64,000 nt of DNA from Stenotrophomonas sp. NA06056 (lineage in GTDB: Bacteria > Pseudomonadota > Gammaproteobacteria > Xanthomonadales > Xanthomonadaceae), in the NCBI RefSeq assembly GCF_013364355.1, contig NZ_CP054931.1:3720001-3784000 (forward strand), written 5' to 3'. The first letter of the stretch is position 1; every line of letters starts with the position of its first letter. This document shows, piece by piece, positions 1 to 8,484 of this stretch. The translations under genes were made by a program, and so were the position numbers. The notes beneath the pieces were generated by a model. It saw nothing but the letters and a program-made list of their open reading frames with translations, had not been told where the DNA came from and ran no database searches.

Positions 1-774
1 ACATCAGCCTGCAATGCCGCCTGGCAGCAGTTCGACAGCCTGCGCGCACTGCGCCAGGACATTGTGCTGGGCCAGGGTCATTACCTGCGCGCGCAGCACG
101 CCACGGATTACCGCACGCCACGCCTGCAGGCGATGGCGATCGATGAGCGTCACGCGGCGTGTGAATTCGAAGCCGACCTTGACGGCTGGGGCCCAAGACA
201 GGCGGTCCAAGGGCAGGGCGTGAACGTCCAGCCCGATGGATCAAGCGCCATGTGGTTTCCAATGAAGCACCTGCGCGGCACCCCCCAGGTGCTGATCGGC
301 AGCACCCCGGCTGTCGTGACCACAGTGGAGGGCTTGATCACGGCCGCGTTCCCGACGCCAGCCCTCGCCACCCTGTCCGGGCGCGTCCCGGTCACCCTCG
401 CCTGCCCGGGCCAGACGGCGGTTGAGATAGGCGTGCTTGACCTGCAGCCACCGGCTCCGGTACCCGGAATGGTCGAAGACTGCAGCTTCAGCGTTGAGGC
501 ATGGGGCCCCAAGACAGGCACGGCTGGGCAAGGCTTCAACCTGCAGTCAGATGGAAGCAGTGGCCTCTGGATCAGCATGAAGCATCTGCGGGGCCAGCCC
601 CGGGTCTATCTGGGCCAGACGGTCGGCACCAGCAGCTATGGCAGCGCGCTGGTGACATCCGCATTCAGCGATCCCGGGCTGTTCGCAGGTGCCAAGGCTC
701 TCCCAGTGTCGGTCGCCTGCCCAGGACAGCGTGCCATTGAACTTGGCACCATTGAAATGACCAGCGCGCGCTGA
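1..774 (+). CDS. C-terminal part of a protein with a tandem repeated ~95-residue domain (5' end outside window)
   Basis: The reading frame is open from base 1, so the start lies upstream. The visible 257 residues hold two clearly related modules, at about residues 54-150 and 161-256. Each opens with a Cys followed by a W-G-P motif, then a G-Q-G-x-N-x-Q-x-D-G-S-S stretch, an M-K-H-L-R-G block, and ends in V-A-C-P-G-Q. The two Cys per module could form a disulfide outside the cytoplasm. I do not recognise the domain. Its position just upstream of an O-antigen decoration operon suggests it is the tail of a surface-polysaccharide protein, perhaps a membrane glycosyltransferase like the one at 9615-11516, but that is inference. 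A strong GC hairpin follows the stop. Confidence 0.75.
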   Translation, partial: TSACNAAWQQFDSLRALRQDIVLGQGHYLRAQHATDYRTPRLQAMAIDERHAACEFEADLDGWGPRQAVQGQGVNVQPDGSSAMWFPMKHLRGTPQVLIGSTPAVVTTVEGLITAAFPTPALATLSGRVPVTLACPGQTAVEIGVLDLQPPAPVPGMVEDCSFSVEAWGPKTGTAGQGFNLQSDGSSGLWISMKHLRGQPRVYLGQTVGTSSYGSALVTSAFSDPGLFAGAKALPVSVACPGQRAIELGTIEMTSAR

Positions 775-800
775 AGTGCTCCCGCGCCGTTGCCGGGCGG

Positions 801-822
801 GGCCGGGCGCCGAAGCCCGGCC
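801..822 (+). terminator. GC-rich hairpin after the first gene
   Basis: Eight-base arms GGCCGGGC and GCCCGGCC flank a six-base loop 27 bases after the stop codon. There is no T-run, so it is either a weak terminator or a REP-like hairpin. Confidence 0.4.
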
Positions 823-867
823 ATGGCCTGGGCGGGCGTGTTCCGGCCTGGACCGGGCCGGTAAAGC

Positions 868-873
868 TATAAT
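868..873 (+). promoter_or_regulatory. Candidate -10 box for the O-antigen decoration operon
   Basis: A perfect TATAAT lies 128 bases before the glycosyltransferase start, in the only sizeable gap of this gene series. No good -35 hexamer sits 16-18 bases upstream, so the promoter may need an activator. Confidence 0.45.
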
Positions 874-1001
874 CGGCGACTGCCGGCACTGATCGTCGCG
901 TGGGCGGCATGTCAGGGCACGCGTGTCCTCATGCCTCCGCAGCAAGGCGATGCGGTGCCATTCATGTGCCTGGGCAGAGCACGCAAGGATTCCACGACGC
1001 C

Positions 1002-1985
1002 ATGACAGACGCGATGTCCTCCTCACCGTTCGGCGGGGAACTCTGCCCGGAAATCTCGGTGGTGGCACCGGTCTATGGCTGCCAGGGCTGTCTGGAAGAC
1101 CTGGTGGACCAGGTGCAGGCGGCGATCGCAACGATGGGCGTGAGCTTCGAGATGATCCTGGTGGACGATGCCAGTCCCGACGGCGCCTGGACCCGGATCG
1201 CCGAGCTGGCCGCTACCCGCCCCTGGCTGCGCGGGCTTCGCCTGTCGCGCAACTTCGGCCAACATTCGGCCATCTCCGCCGGTATCGAGCATGCCACCGG
1301 CCGCTGGACCGTGGTGATGGACTGCGACCTGCAGGATGTGCCCAGCGAGATTCCGGCGCTGTACCGCAAGGCCAACGCTGAACAGCTCGATGTGGTGTTC
1401 GCGCAACGCCTCGAGCGCCAGGACAAGCCACTGAAGCGCCTTTCGTCCTGGGCCTTCTTCAGCGTACTGGGCTGGCTCACCGGCGTTCCGCAGGACCCAA
1501 GCACCGCCAATTTCGGTATCTACCACCGCAAGGTCATCCAGGCGGTATGCCAGATGCCCGAGCGTGACCGCTCGTTCCCGTTGATGGTCAAGTGGGCCGG
1601 CTTCCGCACCGGCAAGCTGCCGGTCCAGCACCAGGCGCGCGCGGTCGGGGAAACCTCCTACACCCTGCGCAAGCTGCTCAAGCTGTCCATGAACATCGCG
1701 CTGGGCTATTCGGAGAAGCCGCTGCGCATGGTCGCCGGCACCGGCATCGTGTGTTCGCTGGTCGCCTTCGTGCTGGTGGCCATGAGCCTGCTGCGCTGGT
1801 GGGACGGCGACATCGAAGTCGCCGGCTACACCTCCATCATCGGCTCGGTGTGGCTGATCGGCGGCCTGGTCATGTTCTGCCTGGGGGTGGTCGGCTTGTA
1901 TGTCGGCCAGGTATTCCGCAACGTTCAGAAGCGCCCCTATTACATCGTCGCCGATGCCGTGAACGACGAGCGGGAGGCACGATGA
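1002..1985 (+). CDS. GtrB/ArnC-like polyprenyl-phosphate glycosyltransferase (GT2)
   Basis: A 327-residue family 2 glycosyltransferase with the DPM1/GtrB/ArnC layout. The GT-A domain begins near residue 14 (I-S-V-V-A-P-V-Y), has V-D-D-A-S-P-D near residue 50 and a D-C-D-L-Q-D metal motif near residue 107, followed by two C-terminal membrane helices (about residues 243-267 and 277-305). Such enzymes move a nucleotide sugar onto undecaprenyl phosphate on the cytoplasmic face of the inner membrane. The length fits the family. The ATG at 1002 is chosen because the conserved domain starts right after it; an ATG at 900 would only add a non-conserved tail. The stop overlaps the next start as ATGA. 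As first gene of the operon it probably makes the lipid-linked donor sugar for O-antigen decoration. Confidence 0.88.
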   Translation: MTDAMSSSPFGGELCPEISVVAPVYGCQGCLEDLVDQVQAAIATMGVSFEMILVDDASPDGAWTRIAELAATRPWLRGLRLSRNFGQHSAISAGIEHATGRWTVVMDCDLQDVPSEIPALYRKANAEQLDVVFAQRLERQDKPLKRLSSWAFFSVLGWLTGVPQDPSTANFGIYHRKVIQAVCQMPERDRSFPLMVKWAGFRTGKLPVQHQARAVGETSYTLRKLLKLSMNIALGYSEKPLRMVAGTGIVCSLVAFVLVAMSLLRWWDGDIEVAGYTSIIGSVWLIGGLVMFCLGVVGLYVGQVFRNVQKRPYYIVADAVNDEREAR

Positions 1986-2740
1986 ACCTGCTCATCGACA
2001 ACGTCCATGGCCGTCTCGCCGCGCGCCTGACCCCTTGGGACGAGCGCGCTCTGGGTTTTGTCACCGCCGAAGTGACGCAGCTGCAGATCGACCACCCCGA
2101 ACAGGCCACTGCACTGCTGGCGGAGCTGGAACAATGGTGCGCGACGCAATCGGTGCACTATCTGTTCGGGCGCATCGATGCCACCCAGGCAGCGGCGAAG
2201 GCCGCCCTGCTCCAGCACGGCTACGCATTCGTTGAAACATCGCTGACCGTCTCGCGCAGCGGTTTTGCCAACCTGCCTCCCGTTCCGCGCGGCATGCTGC
2301 CGACGCTGCGCGCTGCAACCGCCGACGACATCGCCGCGCTGCGCCATATCGCCGCCACCGATTTCGCCCACGGCCGATTCCTCGAAGACCCGGCCATCGA
2401 CCCGCAGCGCGCCGCCCTGCGCACTGCCAACTGGATTGAAGACCTGGTCAATGCCGGGCTGGTGCAGGTGGCGGAATCACGCGGGCGCACCATCGGCTTC
2501 CATGCCGAACGCGTGGCCGCCGACCACAGCAACTGCGAGCTGCTGCTGACCGGCGCCAGCAGCCCCTATGCGATGCTGGCCCTGCCGCTGTGGATCACCG
2601 CACTGGAATCACTTGCCGCGCGCGGCCTCCCGCAGTGCACGACCCTCGTTTCTGCCGCCAACACGGGCATTCTGAACCTGTATGCCCGCCTCGGCTTCCA
2701 TTTCAACAGCACCCTGTTTGGGTTCAGGAAATTTCTATGA
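1982..2740 (+). CDS. WecD-like GNAT N-acyltransferase
   Basis: A 252-residue protein with a divergent N-terminal half and a C-terminal GNAT fold, the arrangement of WecD (dTDP-4-amino-4,6-dideoxygalactose N-acetyltransferase). A W-I-E-D-L-V segment near residue 158 matches the W-I-E-N-A-V stretch I recall in WecD, and the end (N-T-G-I-L-N-L-Y-x-R-L-G-F) is the typical GNAT C-terminal motif. With wecE in the same operon it would acylate the 4-amino group of a dTDP sugar. Because an acyl carrier protein and acyl-activating enzymes follow, the acyl donor may be acyl-ACP rather than acetyl-CoA; that is inference. It overlaps both neighbours by four bases. Confidence 0.75.
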   Translation: MNLLIDNVHGRLAARLTPWDERALGFVTAEVTQLQIDHPEQATALLAELEQWCATQSVHYLFGRIDATQAAAKAALLQHGYAFVETSLTVSRSGFANLPPVPRGMLPTLRAATADDIAALRHIAATDFAHGRFLEDPAIDPQRAALRTANWIEDLVNAGLVQVAESRGRTIGFHAERVAADHSNCELLLTGASSPYAMLALPLWITALESLAARGLPQCTTLVSAANTGILNLYARLGFHFNSTLFGFRKFL

Positions 2741-2985
2741 ATGATGCCGTCACCGAAGATCAGGTCGTTGCCGTTTTCGCCCGCGTGCTGGGCATTCCGG
2801 CCGATAGCGTGAATGATGACCTGCGCTACAACACCATCCCGCAGTGGGATTCGATCGCACACATGTCCGTGGTGGGCGCGCTGGAAGAAGCGTTCGGCGT
2901 GATGATCGACATGGATGAAGTGATCGACATGAGCTCGGTCGGCAAGGCGCGCGAGATCCTGCGCAAGCACGGCGCGGCCGTTTGA
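2737..2985 (+). CDS. Acyl carrier protein
   Basis: An 82-residue acidic protein of normal ACP size. The phosphopantetheine site is D-S-I (usually D-S-L) with Ser39 in Q-W-D-S-I-A-H-M, in the expected place before helix II. This is a stand-alone ACP inside a polysaccharide operon, not the fatty-acid-synthesis acpP context. It likely carries the acyl group activated by the downstream AMP-ligase, reduced by the FabG-like enzyme and used by the upstream WecD-like transferase. The start ATG overlaps the preceding stop (ATGA). Confidence 0.9.
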   Translation: MNDAVTEDQVVAVFARVLGIPADSVNDDLRYNTIPQWDSIAHMSVVGALEEAFGVMIDMDEVIDMSSVGKAREILRKHGAAV

Positions 2986-3731
2986 CCGTGGCTGACGTGC
3001 TGCCTGTCATCCTGGTCACCGGCGCATCGCGCGGCATCGGCCGGGCCATTGCCCTGCACCTGGCCGCGCAGCATGCGCAGCTGGTGCTGGTGGCCCGCGA
3101 CGAACAGGCACTGGCTGAACTGGACACGCAGATCCAGGCGTTGGGTGCGCCAGCAGCGATGTGCGCCGCTCTGGACCTGACCGATGCCGATGCCATCGCC
3201 GGGCTGTTCAAGCAGGTGTTTGCCCGCTTCGGGCGGCTGGACGGACTGGTCAACAACGCCGGTGTCCTGCACGAAGGGCTGCTCGGCATGATCCGTGCCG
3301 AGGACATCGACCAGGTGCTGGCGGTCAACGTCAAAGCGCCGCTGATGGCAATGCAGTACGCCGCACGGCTGATGGCACGTACCGGCAAGGGCAGCATCGT
3401 CAACCTGGTCTCGATCATGGGCGTCAATGGCGCGGCTGGCCTCAGCCTGTACGCGGCCAGCAAGGCTGCGCTGGTCGGAGCCACCCGTTCGGCATCCAAG
3501 GAATTGGCCGCACGCGGCATCCGCGTGAACGCGGTGTCGCCGGGCTTCATCGATACCGACATGACCCGCAGCATGCCCGAGGCTGCGCACGCCAAGCGTG
3601 TGGCTTCGATCGCGATGGGCCGTGCCGGCACTCCGGAGGAGGTCGCCGCACTGGTGGCCTTCCTGCTCAGCGATGCTTCCACCTACGTCACCGGACAGGT
3701 GATCGGCATCGACGGACAAATGGTGGTCTGA
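2982..3731 (+). CDS. FabG-like short-chain dehydrogenase/reductase
   Basis: A classical SDR of about 249 residues: T-G-A-S-R-G-I-G cofactor motif near residue 11, N-N-A-G near residue 90, and Y-A-A-S-K as the catalytic Tyr/Lys. It most resembles 3-oxoacyl-ACP reductases, so next to an ACP it probably makes a 3-hydroxyacyl-ACP. The start is uncertain: TTG at 2982 overlaps the ACP stop, while GTG at 2988 gives a protein two residues shorter. The next gene starts at the base after its stop. Confidence 0.88.
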   Translation: MTVADVLPVILVTGASRGIGRAIALHLAAQHAQLVLVARDEQALAELDTQIQALGAPAAMCAALDLTDADAIAGLFKQVFARFGRLDGLVNNAGVLHEGLLGMIRAEDIDQVLAVNVKAPLMAMQYAARLMARTGKGSIVNLVSIMGVNGAAGLSLYAASKAALVGATRSASKELAARGIRVNAVSPGFIDTDMTRSMPEAAHAKRVASIAMGRAGTPEEVAALVAFLLSDASTYVTGQVIGIDGQMVV

Positions 3732-5132
3732 ATGCCGTTCTGGAACCTGGAACAACACGGCAACCGCGTCGCCCTGATCGAGGGCGATCAGCTGCTGGAC
3801 TATGCCACCCTCGCCAAGCTGGCGGACCAACAGGCGGCGCGACTGCCCGACGGTCGCGGCATGGGCCTGCTGTGCATGCCCAGTCATACCGAGGCCGTGG
3901 CGCTGTATCTGGGCGCACTGCGCAGTGGCCGGCAGGTGCCGTTGCTGCTGCAGCCGGATACCGACCCGCAGCTGCTGGCCGAGCTGGTTGCGCACTACCA
4001 GCCCGACTGGATCGCAAGCCCAGGCCCGGCCGCCGAAGGTTACCAGACCGTACAGCAGGGCCAGGCGCTGGCACTGCACGTGCGCCGCACGGCGCCCGGC
4101 GTGGACGCGCCGCACCCCGACCTTGCCCTGCTGCTGAGTACATCCGGCAGCACCGGTTCGTCCAAGCTGGTGCGCCTGTCGGCGCAGGGCCTGGATGCCA
4201 ATGCCAGCGCCATCGTCCAGTACCTGGGCCTGCAGGCCGACGACCGCGCGATCACGACCCTGCCGCTGGCCTACTCGTTCGGCATGTCCATCCTCAACAG
4301 CCACCTGGCCGCAGGCGGTTCGGTGGTGCTGAGCGAGGACAGCCTGATGACGCGCGGCTTCTGGGACAGCGCGCGCCGCCACGCCATCTCCTCGCTGTCC
4401 GGTGTTCCGGCCACCTTCGAGATCCTGCGCCGGATGGGATTGGCGCGCATGCAGCTGCCCAGCCTGCGCATGCTGACCCAGGCCGGCGGCCGCCTGCGCG
4501 ACGAACTGGTGGCCTACTTCGCCGAATCCAGCCTGGAACATGGCCTGGCGTTCTTCGTCATGTACGGGCAGACCGAAGCATCGCCGCGGATCAGCTACGT
4601 TCCGGCTGCACGCATCGTCGACAAAGTCGGCAGCATCGGCGTGCCGGTGCCCGGTGGTCACATGCAGGTTGATGCTGCCACTGGCGAGCTGGTCTACTCC
4701 GGCCCCAACGTGATGATGGGCTACGCCACCGCACGCAATGACCTGGCCAAAGGCGACGAACTGCACGGCGTGCTGCGCACCGGCGACCTGGCCCGCGTCG
4801 ACGAGGACGGGTTCCACTACATCACCGGTCGCGCCAAGCGCTTCCTGAAAATTTCCGGCAACCGGGTCAACCTTGATGAAGTCGAAGCCATGCTGTCTTC
4901 GGCATTGGGCCAGCAGATCGCGTGCTCGGGCGCTGACGATGACCTGGTAGCCTTCAGCCACGGCGCACAGGTGGCCGACCAGGCGCAGGTGCGTCAGCTC
5001 GTGCAGGAACGCTACAAGCTGTTCGGTGGTCACGTCCGTACCCTCCACCTGGAGGCGCTGCCCCTGATGGCCAGCGGCAAGGTGGATTACCAGAGTCTCC
5101 GGCAGATGGCCGGACAAGGAGCTGCAAGGTGA
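3732..5132 (+). CDS. AMP-dependent acyl ligase (ANL superfamily)
   Basis: A 466-residue adenylate-forming enzyme. Visible core motifs are the phosphate loop S-T-S-G-S-T-G-S-S-K (about residues 135-144), Y-G-Q-T-E-A near residue 278, R-T-G-D-L near 350 followed by G-R-A-K-R-F-L-K, and the C-terminal catalytic Lys in A-S-G-K-V-D-Y. It activates a carboxylic acid with ATP, most likely loading it on the operon's ACP (acyl-ACP synthetase). It is shorter than typical acyl-CoA synthetases (over 500 residues). It starts directly after the SDR stop, and its own stop overlaps the GTG of the next gene. Confidence 0.85.
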   Translation: MPFWNLEQHGNRVALIEGDQLLDYATLAKLADQQAARLPDGRGMGLLCMPSHTEAVALYLGALRSGRQVPLLLQPDTDPQLLAELVAHYQPDWIASPGPAAEGYQTVQQGQALALHVRRTAPGVDAPHPDLALLLSTSGSTGSSKLVRLSAQGLDANASAIVQYLGLQADDRAITTLPLAYSFGMSILNSHLAAGGSVVLSEDSLMTRGFWDSARRHAISSLSGVPATFEILRRMGLARMQLPSLRMLTQAGGRLRDELVAYFAESSLEHGLAFFVMYGQTEASPRISYVPAARIVDKVGSIGVPVPGGHMQVDAATGELVYSGPNVMMGYATARNDLAKGDELHGVLRTGDLARVDEDGFHYITGRAKRFLKISGNRVNLDEVEAMLSSALGQQIACSGADDDLVAFSHGAQVADQAQVRQLVQERYKLFGGHVRTLHLEALPLMASGKVDYQSLRQMAGQGAAR

Positions 5133-6235
5133 CCCTGCCTGCCCCATCGGCCGCCAACGCAGCGGCCGCACTGGATGTCGACGTCTTCGGCATGGACCGT
5201 ACCCATAAGCGCACGTGGTTGCTGGAGGGGCTGAACCGCCTGACCGCCCACCATCGCGCGCACTGTGCGCCCTACGCCCGCATCCTTGATGGCCTGTGGC
5301 CGGCTGAAGACGCTGCCAGCCTTGAGCAGGTGCCGTGGCTGCCGGTGCGCATGTTCAAGCTCATGGACCTCAAGAGCGTTGCCGATGACCAGGTCTCGCG
5401 CACGCTGGTGTCCAGTGGCACGACCGGCGCCGCGGTGTCGCGCATCTTTCTCGACGCTGATACCGCACGCGCACAAGCGCGGGCATTGACCCGCATCTTT
5501 TCCCATTTTGCCGGGTCCAAGCGCCTGCGCATGCTGGTGGTCGACGATTCAAGCTTCCTGCGTGATCGCAGCCGCTTCAACGCCCGTGCAGCCGGCATCC
5601 TGGGCTTCTCCAATTTCGGCCGCGACCACCTCTACCTGCTCGATGAAGACCTGCAGCCGGACTGGGCCGCACTGGAACACTGGCTGCAGGCAAATCCTGA
5701 CGAGCCGGTCCTGCTGTTCGGCTTCACCTTCATCGTCTGGCAATCGTTCGTGCAGGCCGCACGCCGCGACGGCAAGCAGATCCGCTTCCCGGCCGGCAGC
5801 ATGCTGGTGCACGGCGGCGGCTGGAAGAAGATGGACGAGCAGAAGGTCGACAACGTGGCCTACAAGGCAGCGCTGTCGGAGACCTTCGGCATCGAGCGCG
5901 TGCACAACTACTACGGGATGGTCGAACAGGTCGGCTCGATCTTCTTCGAATGCGAACACGGCCACCTGCATGCGCCCGCTTATGCCGATGTGATCGTGCG
6001 TGACCTGCAGGACCTGAACCCGGTGGCGCATGGCACGACAGGCGCGATCCAGGTACTGAGCCTGCTGCCGGAAAGTTATCCCGGCCACAGCCTGCTGACC
6101 GAAGATCTTGGCGTGATCCATGGCGAGGACGATTGCCGCTGCGGCCGCCCCGGCAAGCACTTCGCCGTGCTCGGCCGCATCAAGAACGTGGAAATCCGCG
6201 GCTGCAGCGATACCCGCACGGTACCCAACGCATGA
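5129..6235 (+). CDS. LuxE-like acyl-protein synthetase
   Basis: A 368-residue protein of the LuxE/PaaK-like acyl-protein synthetase family. It has the S-S-G-T-T-G-A adenylate-binding loop near residue 94, H-G-G-G-W-K-K near 229 and a Cys/His-rich C-terminal stretch (E-C-E-H-G-H and C-R-C-G). In bioluminescent bacteria LuxE adenylates a fatty acid and passes it to LuxC for reduction to aldehyde. Here a LuxC-like gene follows directly (ATGA overlap) but there are no luciferase genes. In this operon the pair probably makes an acyl aldehyde, or transfers an acyl group, for O-antigen sugar modification. Start is GTG at 5129, overlapping the ligase stop. Confidence 0.82.
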   Translation: MTLPAPSAANAAAALDVDVFGMDRTHKRTWLLEGLNRLTAHHRAHCAPYARILDGLWPAEDAASLEQVPWLPVRMFKLMDLKSVADDQVSRTLVSSGTTGAAVSRIFLDADTARAQARALTRIFSHFAGSKRLRMLVVDDSSFLRDRSRFNARAAGILGFSNFGRDHLYLLDEDLQPDWAALEHWLQANPDEPVLLFGFTFIVWQSFVQAARRDGKQIRFPAGSMLVHGGGWKKMDEQKVDNVAYKAALSETFGIERVHNYYGMVEQVGSIFFECEHGHLHAPAYADVIVRDLQDLNPVAHGTTGAIQVLSLLPESYPGHSLLTEDLGVIHGEDDCRCGRPGKHFAVLGRIKNVEIRGCSDTRTVPNA

Positions 6236-7455
6236 CCAGACTGCTCTTCTCGATCCATCCCGATGCCACGCTGGACGCTGAGCTGGCGCGCCTTTCGGCA
6301 TTGCCTCCGCTGTTGCCTTTCAGTGCTCAGCTTCGCGAGTTCGTGGCTGATTTTTCGCGACGGGTGTTCAACCTGCCGCAGCTGCGCCAGCATCCGGAAC
6401 TGGCCACGCTTGGCCACTGGTTCCGGGGTGCGGCGGTCAACCAGCTGTCACAGCGCATCGGCACGCGCGCATCCGAACTGGACCTCGCCCGCGGTCTGGT
6501 CTTCCACCTCGCGCCAGCCAATGTCGACGTGCTGTTCGCCTATGCCTGGCTGATGTCGGTGCTGTCGGGCAACACCAACGTGGCACGCCTGTCGCAGAAG
6601 CAGAGCACCCAGCGCGATGCGCTGGTGTCGATCCTGCATGACATGCAGCGCGAAGGCCTGCACCCACAGGTGCTGGAACGCGCGGTACTGCTGACATATC
6701 CGCACGACGATGCGATCACCACGGCGATTTCCCGCCATTGCCATGCGCGCATCATCTGGGGCGGTGACGCCACGGTCGCCAAGATCCGCTCGCTGCCCAT
6801 CGCCCCGCTGGCTGTCGAACTCGCCTTCCCCGATCGTTTCGGCGTGGCGGTGATGCGCGCCGCCGCTCTGGTTGAATGCAGCGAAGCCGATCTGCAGGAA
6901 CTGGCGCGGCGCTTCTGCAACGACGTGCTCTGGTTCGGCCAGCAGGCCTGCTCCTCACCTCGCACCCTTTACTGGGTGGGTGATGATGCCGGGATTGCCG
7001 CAGCCAAGTCTCGCTTCTGGCCGACAGTGCGCGCCCAGGCCGCAGCGCTGGAGGACGAGCCCGCAGCACTGATGGCGCGGGTAACGGATGCCAACCTGCT
7101 GGCTGCAACTGGTCATGGCGTGCATTCAGCCGATGCCATCGGCCTGTATCCGCTGCGTCTGGAAGCCGCGCGTGCCGATGGCGGGATCCGCGAAATCCAG
7201 TCCGGTCACGGCCTGGTGGTTGAGATCGACCTGCCTGCACTCGATGCATTGGCGCCACAGCTTGACGACCGCGACCAGACGCTGGTCCAGCATGGTTTCA
7301 GCACATCGGCGCTGCGCGACTTTCTGTGCCATCTCGCCAATCGCGCCATTGATCGCGTCGTGCCGTTCGGCCGCGCCCTGGACTTCCACCCGGTCTGGGA
7401 CGGCACGGACCTTCTCGATGTCCTTACCCGCAAGATCACCCTACCAGCGACCTGA
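6232..7455 (+). CDS. LuxC-like acyl-CoA/acyl-protein reductase
   Basis: A 407-residue protein of the acyl-CoA reductase (LuxC) family. The motif Q-Q-A-C-S-S-P places the acyl-accepting Cys at residue 240, and the surrounding R-F-C-N-D-V-L-W-F-G stretch fits the family. LuxC reduces an enzyme-bound acyl thioester to an aldehyde with NADPH. With the adjacent LuxE-like and ACP genes this forms an acyl reduction module whose product is unknown. An ATG at 6133 exists in frame, but the ATG at 6232 gives the ATGA overlap and the expected N terminus. Confidence 0.82.
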   Translation: MTRLLFSIHPDATLDAELARLSALPPLLPFSAQLREFVADFSRRVFNLPQLRQHPELATLGHWFRGAAVNQLSQRIGTRASELDLARGLVFHLAPANVDVLFAYAWLMSVLSGNTNVARLSQKQSTQRDALVSILHDMQREGLHPQVLERAVLLTYPHDDAITTAISRHCHARIIWGGDATVAKIRSLPIAPLAVELAFPDRFGVAVMRAAALVECSEADLQELARRFCNDVLWFGQQACSSPRTLYWVGDDAGIAAAKSRFWPTVRAQAAALEDEPAALMARVTDANLLAATGHGVHSADAIGLYPLRLEAARADGGIREIQSGHGLVVEIDLPALDALAPQLDDRDQTLVQHGFSTSALRDFLCHLANRAIDRVVPFGRALDFHPVWDGTDLLDVLTRKITLPAT

Positions 7456-7459
7456 CCCG

Positions 7460-7825
7460 ATGAGCTACGTTTTCATTGCCCTGACCATCCTGCTGACCGT
7501 CTACGGCCAGCTCATGCTGAAGTGGCAGGTCAGCCTCAATCCCGGGTCGACCATCGACGGCATGAACCTGCGCGCGATCCTCACCCTGCTGCTCAATCCC
7601 TGGGTGATCAGCGCCTTCGCGGCGGCCTTCGGCGCTTCTTTGTGCTGGATGGCGGCCATTGGACGGATGCCGCTGAGCAAGGCCTATCCCTTCACCGCAT
7701 TGAGTTTCCCGCTGGTGGCAACCCTTGCGGTATGGCTCTTTCGCGAGTCCTTCGACTCGCATAAGATCGCCGGCACCGCCTTGATCATCCTGGGCGTCAT
7801 CGTACTGTCTCGTTCCGGAGCCTGA
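7460..7825 (+). CDS. EamA/SMR-like four-helix membrane protein, possible lipid-sugar flippase
   Basis: A 121-residue hydrophobic protein with four predicted membrane helices and the P-L-S-K-A-Y-P-F motif typical of the SMR/EamA superfamily, to which the ArnE/ArnF undecaprenyl-phosphate aminoarabinose flippases belong. It lies four bases after the LuxC-like gene and upstream of a methyltransferase. Together with the GtrB/ArnC-like enzyme it probably flips the lipid-linked modified sugar to the periplasm. A drug-efflux role is less likely in this setting. Confidence 0.75.
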   Translation: MSYVFIALTILLTVYGQLMLKWQVSLNPGSTIDGMNLRAILTLLLNPWVISAFAAAFGASLCWMAAIGRMPLSKAYPFTALSFPLVATLAVWLFRESFDSHKIAGTALIILGVIVLSRSGA

Positions 7826-7828
7826 ACC

Positions 7829-8455
7829 ATGTCGCAGAAGACCGATGGGTTGCACGCAGTGCTATCACACCCGGCGGTCTACGACCTGCTGCAGAACCTG
7901 CTGGGGGCGCGTCGTTCCCGTACGCGACTGATCCGGGACCACATCCGTCCCCGCCAAGGCGACCACATCCTGGACATCGGTTGCGGCACCGGCGAGCTCT
8001 TCAGCCAGATGCCACCTGGCCTGCGCTACGTCGGATTCGATCTGTCCCAAGCCTATATCGATGCCGCACGGAAGCGGTTTGGTGACAGGGCTCGCTTCGA
8101 GTGCATGGACGTGGCCGACTATGAAGTGGGCCAGGAGCAGCAGCAGAAGGCCGATCTGGTGCTGGCCATCGGCATCCTGCATCACCTCGACGATTCCCGT
8201 GCACGTGCGCTGATGCGGACCGCGCATGCCGCCCTCAAGCCCGGCGGCCGTTTCATCTCACTCGATGGTGCCTATGTGGATGGCCAATCGGCCATCGCCC
8301 ATGGCCTGATCGCGCGCGACCGTGGCCAGAGCATCCGCACTCCGGCCGCTTACCAGTCCCTGGCCGAAGCCGAATTCGGCTCGGTCAAGGGCCAGGTGAG
8401 AAGCGATATGCTTTTCGTACCCTATACACACTACATCATGGAATGCGTGCGCTAG
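7829..8455 (+). CDS. Class I SAM-dependent methyltransferase
   Basis: A 208-residue methyltransferase with SAM motif I I-L-D-I-G-C-G-T-G near residue 49, an acidic residue at the end of strand 2 (V-G-F-D-L-S), and the post-motif V-L-A-I-G-I-L-H-H-L-D. The substrate is not evident. In this operon it may N- or O-methylate the amino sugar or its acyl group. It begins three bases after the flippase stop. Confidence 0.8.
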   Translation: MSQKTDGLHAVLSHPAVYDLLQNLLGARRSRTRLIRDHIRPRQGDHILDIGCGTGELFSQMPPGLRYVGFDLSQAYIDAARKRFGDRARFECMDVADYEVGQEQQQKADLVLAIGILHHLDDSRARALMRTAHAALKPGGRFISLDGAYVDGQSAIAHGLIARDRGQSIRTPAAYQSLAEAEFGSVKGQVRSDMLFVPYTHYIMECVR

Positions 8456-8484
8456 GCCAACGCCTGCCACGATCAGGAGCAGCA

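Noticed and set aside
2826..5171. A 781-codon open frame on the minus strand
   Set aside because: It is antisense to the ACP, SDR and ligase genes, whose motifs are unmistakable. Long antisense frames are common at this GC content, and it has no recognisable domain.
5129..7455. A lux luminescence operon
   Set aside because: LuxE- and LuxC-like genes are present but there is no luxA/luxB, and the neighbours belong to O-antigen synthesis.
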